This document shows, one piece after another, positions 33,216 through 34,027 of a stretch of DNA of 34,027 nt. The DNA is from Paracoccaceae bacterium (GTDB lineage Bacteria > Pseudomonadota > Alphaproteobacteria > Rhodobacterales > Rhodobacteraceae), in contig REDZ01000112.1 in assembly GCA_007695345.1 (NCBI GenBank), forward strand, positions 1 to 34,027, read 5' to 3'. Position 1 is the first letter of the stretch, and the number at the start of each line of letters is the position of its first letter. Made by a program: the position numbers and the translations under genes. A model generated the notes under the pieces. The model was given only the letters and a program-made list of their open reading frames with translations. It was not told the DNA's origin and made no database searches.

Positions 33216-34027
33216 CTACTGCGCCGCGCGGCGGGCCGCGACCACATCCTCGATGAACTCCAGCAGATCGTCGCGCAGCTCCGCCCGGTCCAGACCGAAG
33301 GCCAGCGTCGCCTGCAGGAACCCGGCCTTGGAGCCGCAATCGAAGCGCTGCCCGCGGAAGCGGAAGCCGTAGACATCGTTGGAGGCGCCGATTTCCTCGG
33401 CGATGGCGTCGGTCAGCTGGATCTCGCCGCCCGCACCGCGTTCCTGACGGCCCAGATTGTCGAACACCCGCGGCGTCAGGATATAGCGCCCGATCACCGC
33501 CAGCCGCGACGGCGCCACCGCCGGCTTGGGCTTCTCGACCATGCCGCGCACATGCACGAGCGAGCCCATGTCCTCGGCCACATCCAGCACGCCATAGGAG
33601 GACACCTTGTCCTCGGGCACCTCCATCGCGGCGACCATGTTGCCGCCGGTCTCGGCATAGGCGTCGACCATCTGCTTCAGACAGGGAATGTCCCCGGAAA
33701 TCACGTCATCGGGCAGGATCACCGCAAAGGGCTCATTCCCGATCAGCCGGCGCGCGCACCACACCGCATGGCCCAGCCCCAGCGGCTGGTGCTGGCGCAG
33801 ATAGGCGATGTCGCCGCTTTCCATGTTGGTCGAGCGCAGGACCTCCAGCAGGGCGTCCTTGCCATCGCGCTCCAGCTTCATCTCCAGCTCGGGCGCGGTG
33901 TCGAAGTAATCCTCCAGCGCGGATTTCCCGCGCGAGGTGACGAAGATGAACTCGGTTATGCCGGCCGCGCGTGCCTCGTCGATGGCATACTGGATCAGCG
34001 GCCGGTCCACGAGGGTCAGGATCTCCT
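33216..34027 (-). CDS. galU: UTP-glucose-1-phosphate uridylyltransferase (5' end outside window)
   Basis: GalU makes UDP-glucose from UTP and glucose 1-phosphate for polysaccharide and glycolipid synthesis. The frame is open to the right edge, where it reads EILTLVDRPLIQYAIDEA, the family segment that follows the nucleotide-binding start, so about 25-30 N-terminal residues are missing. Visible motifs are FVTSRGKSALEDYFD, LGHAVWCAR, VILPDDVI, MVEKPKPA and GGEIQLTDAI. The C-terminal end (FGLDRAELRDDLLEFIEDVVAARRAAQ in outline) is also typical of proteobacterial GalU. The bacterial enzyme is unrelated to eukaryotic UGPase. It is convergent with petABC, with two hairpins between. The link to the galactose operon at the left edge is not physical. 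Confidence 0.92.
   Translation of the reverse strand, partial: EILTLVDRPLIQYAIDEARAAGITEFIFVTSRGKSALEDYFDTAPELEMKLERDGKDALLEVLRSTNMESGDIAYLRQHQPLGLGHAVWCARRLIGNEPFAVILPDDVISGDIPCLKQMVDAYAETGGNMVAAMEVPEDKVSSYGVLDVAEDMGSLVHVRGMVEKPKPAVAPSRLAVIGRYILTPRVFDNLGRQERGAGGEIQLTDAIAEEIGASNDVYGFRFRGQRFDCGSKAGFLQATLAFGLDRAELRDDLLEFIEDVVAARRAAQ

Overview
The window is about 34 kb of GC-rich chromosome from an alphaproteobacterium, most likely a member of the Rhodobacteraceae. The evidence is a RegB/SenC/RegA redox-control cluster, a three-gene petABC (fbcFBC) bc1 operon, a Paracoccus-type sox cluster and a glnK-amtB pair. I cannot fix the genus from sequence reading alone. No tRNA, rRNA, CRISPR array, insertion sequence or integrase was found.

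Layout. (1) 3-5593: a galactoside-catabolism operon on the + strand. It holds a GH4 alpha-galactosidase-like enzyme (5' end outside the window), an SDR dehydrogenase, DgoK, DgoA and a GH42 beta-galactosidase. Together they fit release of galactose and its oxidation by the De Ley-Doudoroff route to pyruvate and glyceraldehyde 3-phosphate. The galactonate dehydratase and any transporter are not in view. (2) 5663-8647: a one-domain ModE-like regulator, a Mo-box-like inverted repeat, and modABC molybdate uptake. (3) 8695-17571: a sulfur-oxidation cluster, soxS (- strand) divergent from soxV-Y-Z-B-C-D-E-F. SoxC needs a molybdenum cofactor, which gives a reason for the molybdate transporter next door. 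soxX and soxA, the usual entry enzyme SoxXA, are absent from the places where they normally sit. (4) 17777-19500: glnK-amtB on the - strand. (5) 19828-22014: a class A penicillin-binding protein, convergent with a zinc-ribbon membrane protein gene. (6) 23015-25897: ftsE-ftsX-plsC and an FMN-binding oxidase-like gene, all overlapping by 4 bp. (7) 25905-29062: a small lipoprotein gene, regA and senC on the - strand, divergent from regB. (8) 29143-30044: a small unknown gene and a glutathione S-transferase-like gene. (9) 30241-33024: petABC, then a convergent galU that runs off the right edge.

How the parts connect. SoxCD and SoxEF deliver electrons to c-type cytochromes. The bc1 complex and the RegBA system, which senses the quinone pool and redox state, belong to the same respiratory economy. 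The Sco protein between regB and regA serves copper delivery to cytochrome oxidase.

Most notable points: the sox locus without soxXA; an AT-rich island with tandem direct repeats and a structured leader before soxY; an SDR whose YxxxK motif reads YxxxN; a Mo-box-like palindrome beside a ModE without a molybdate-binding domain; two perfect long hairpins between genes; and a rise in third-position GC inside the petABC operon that continues to the right edge.
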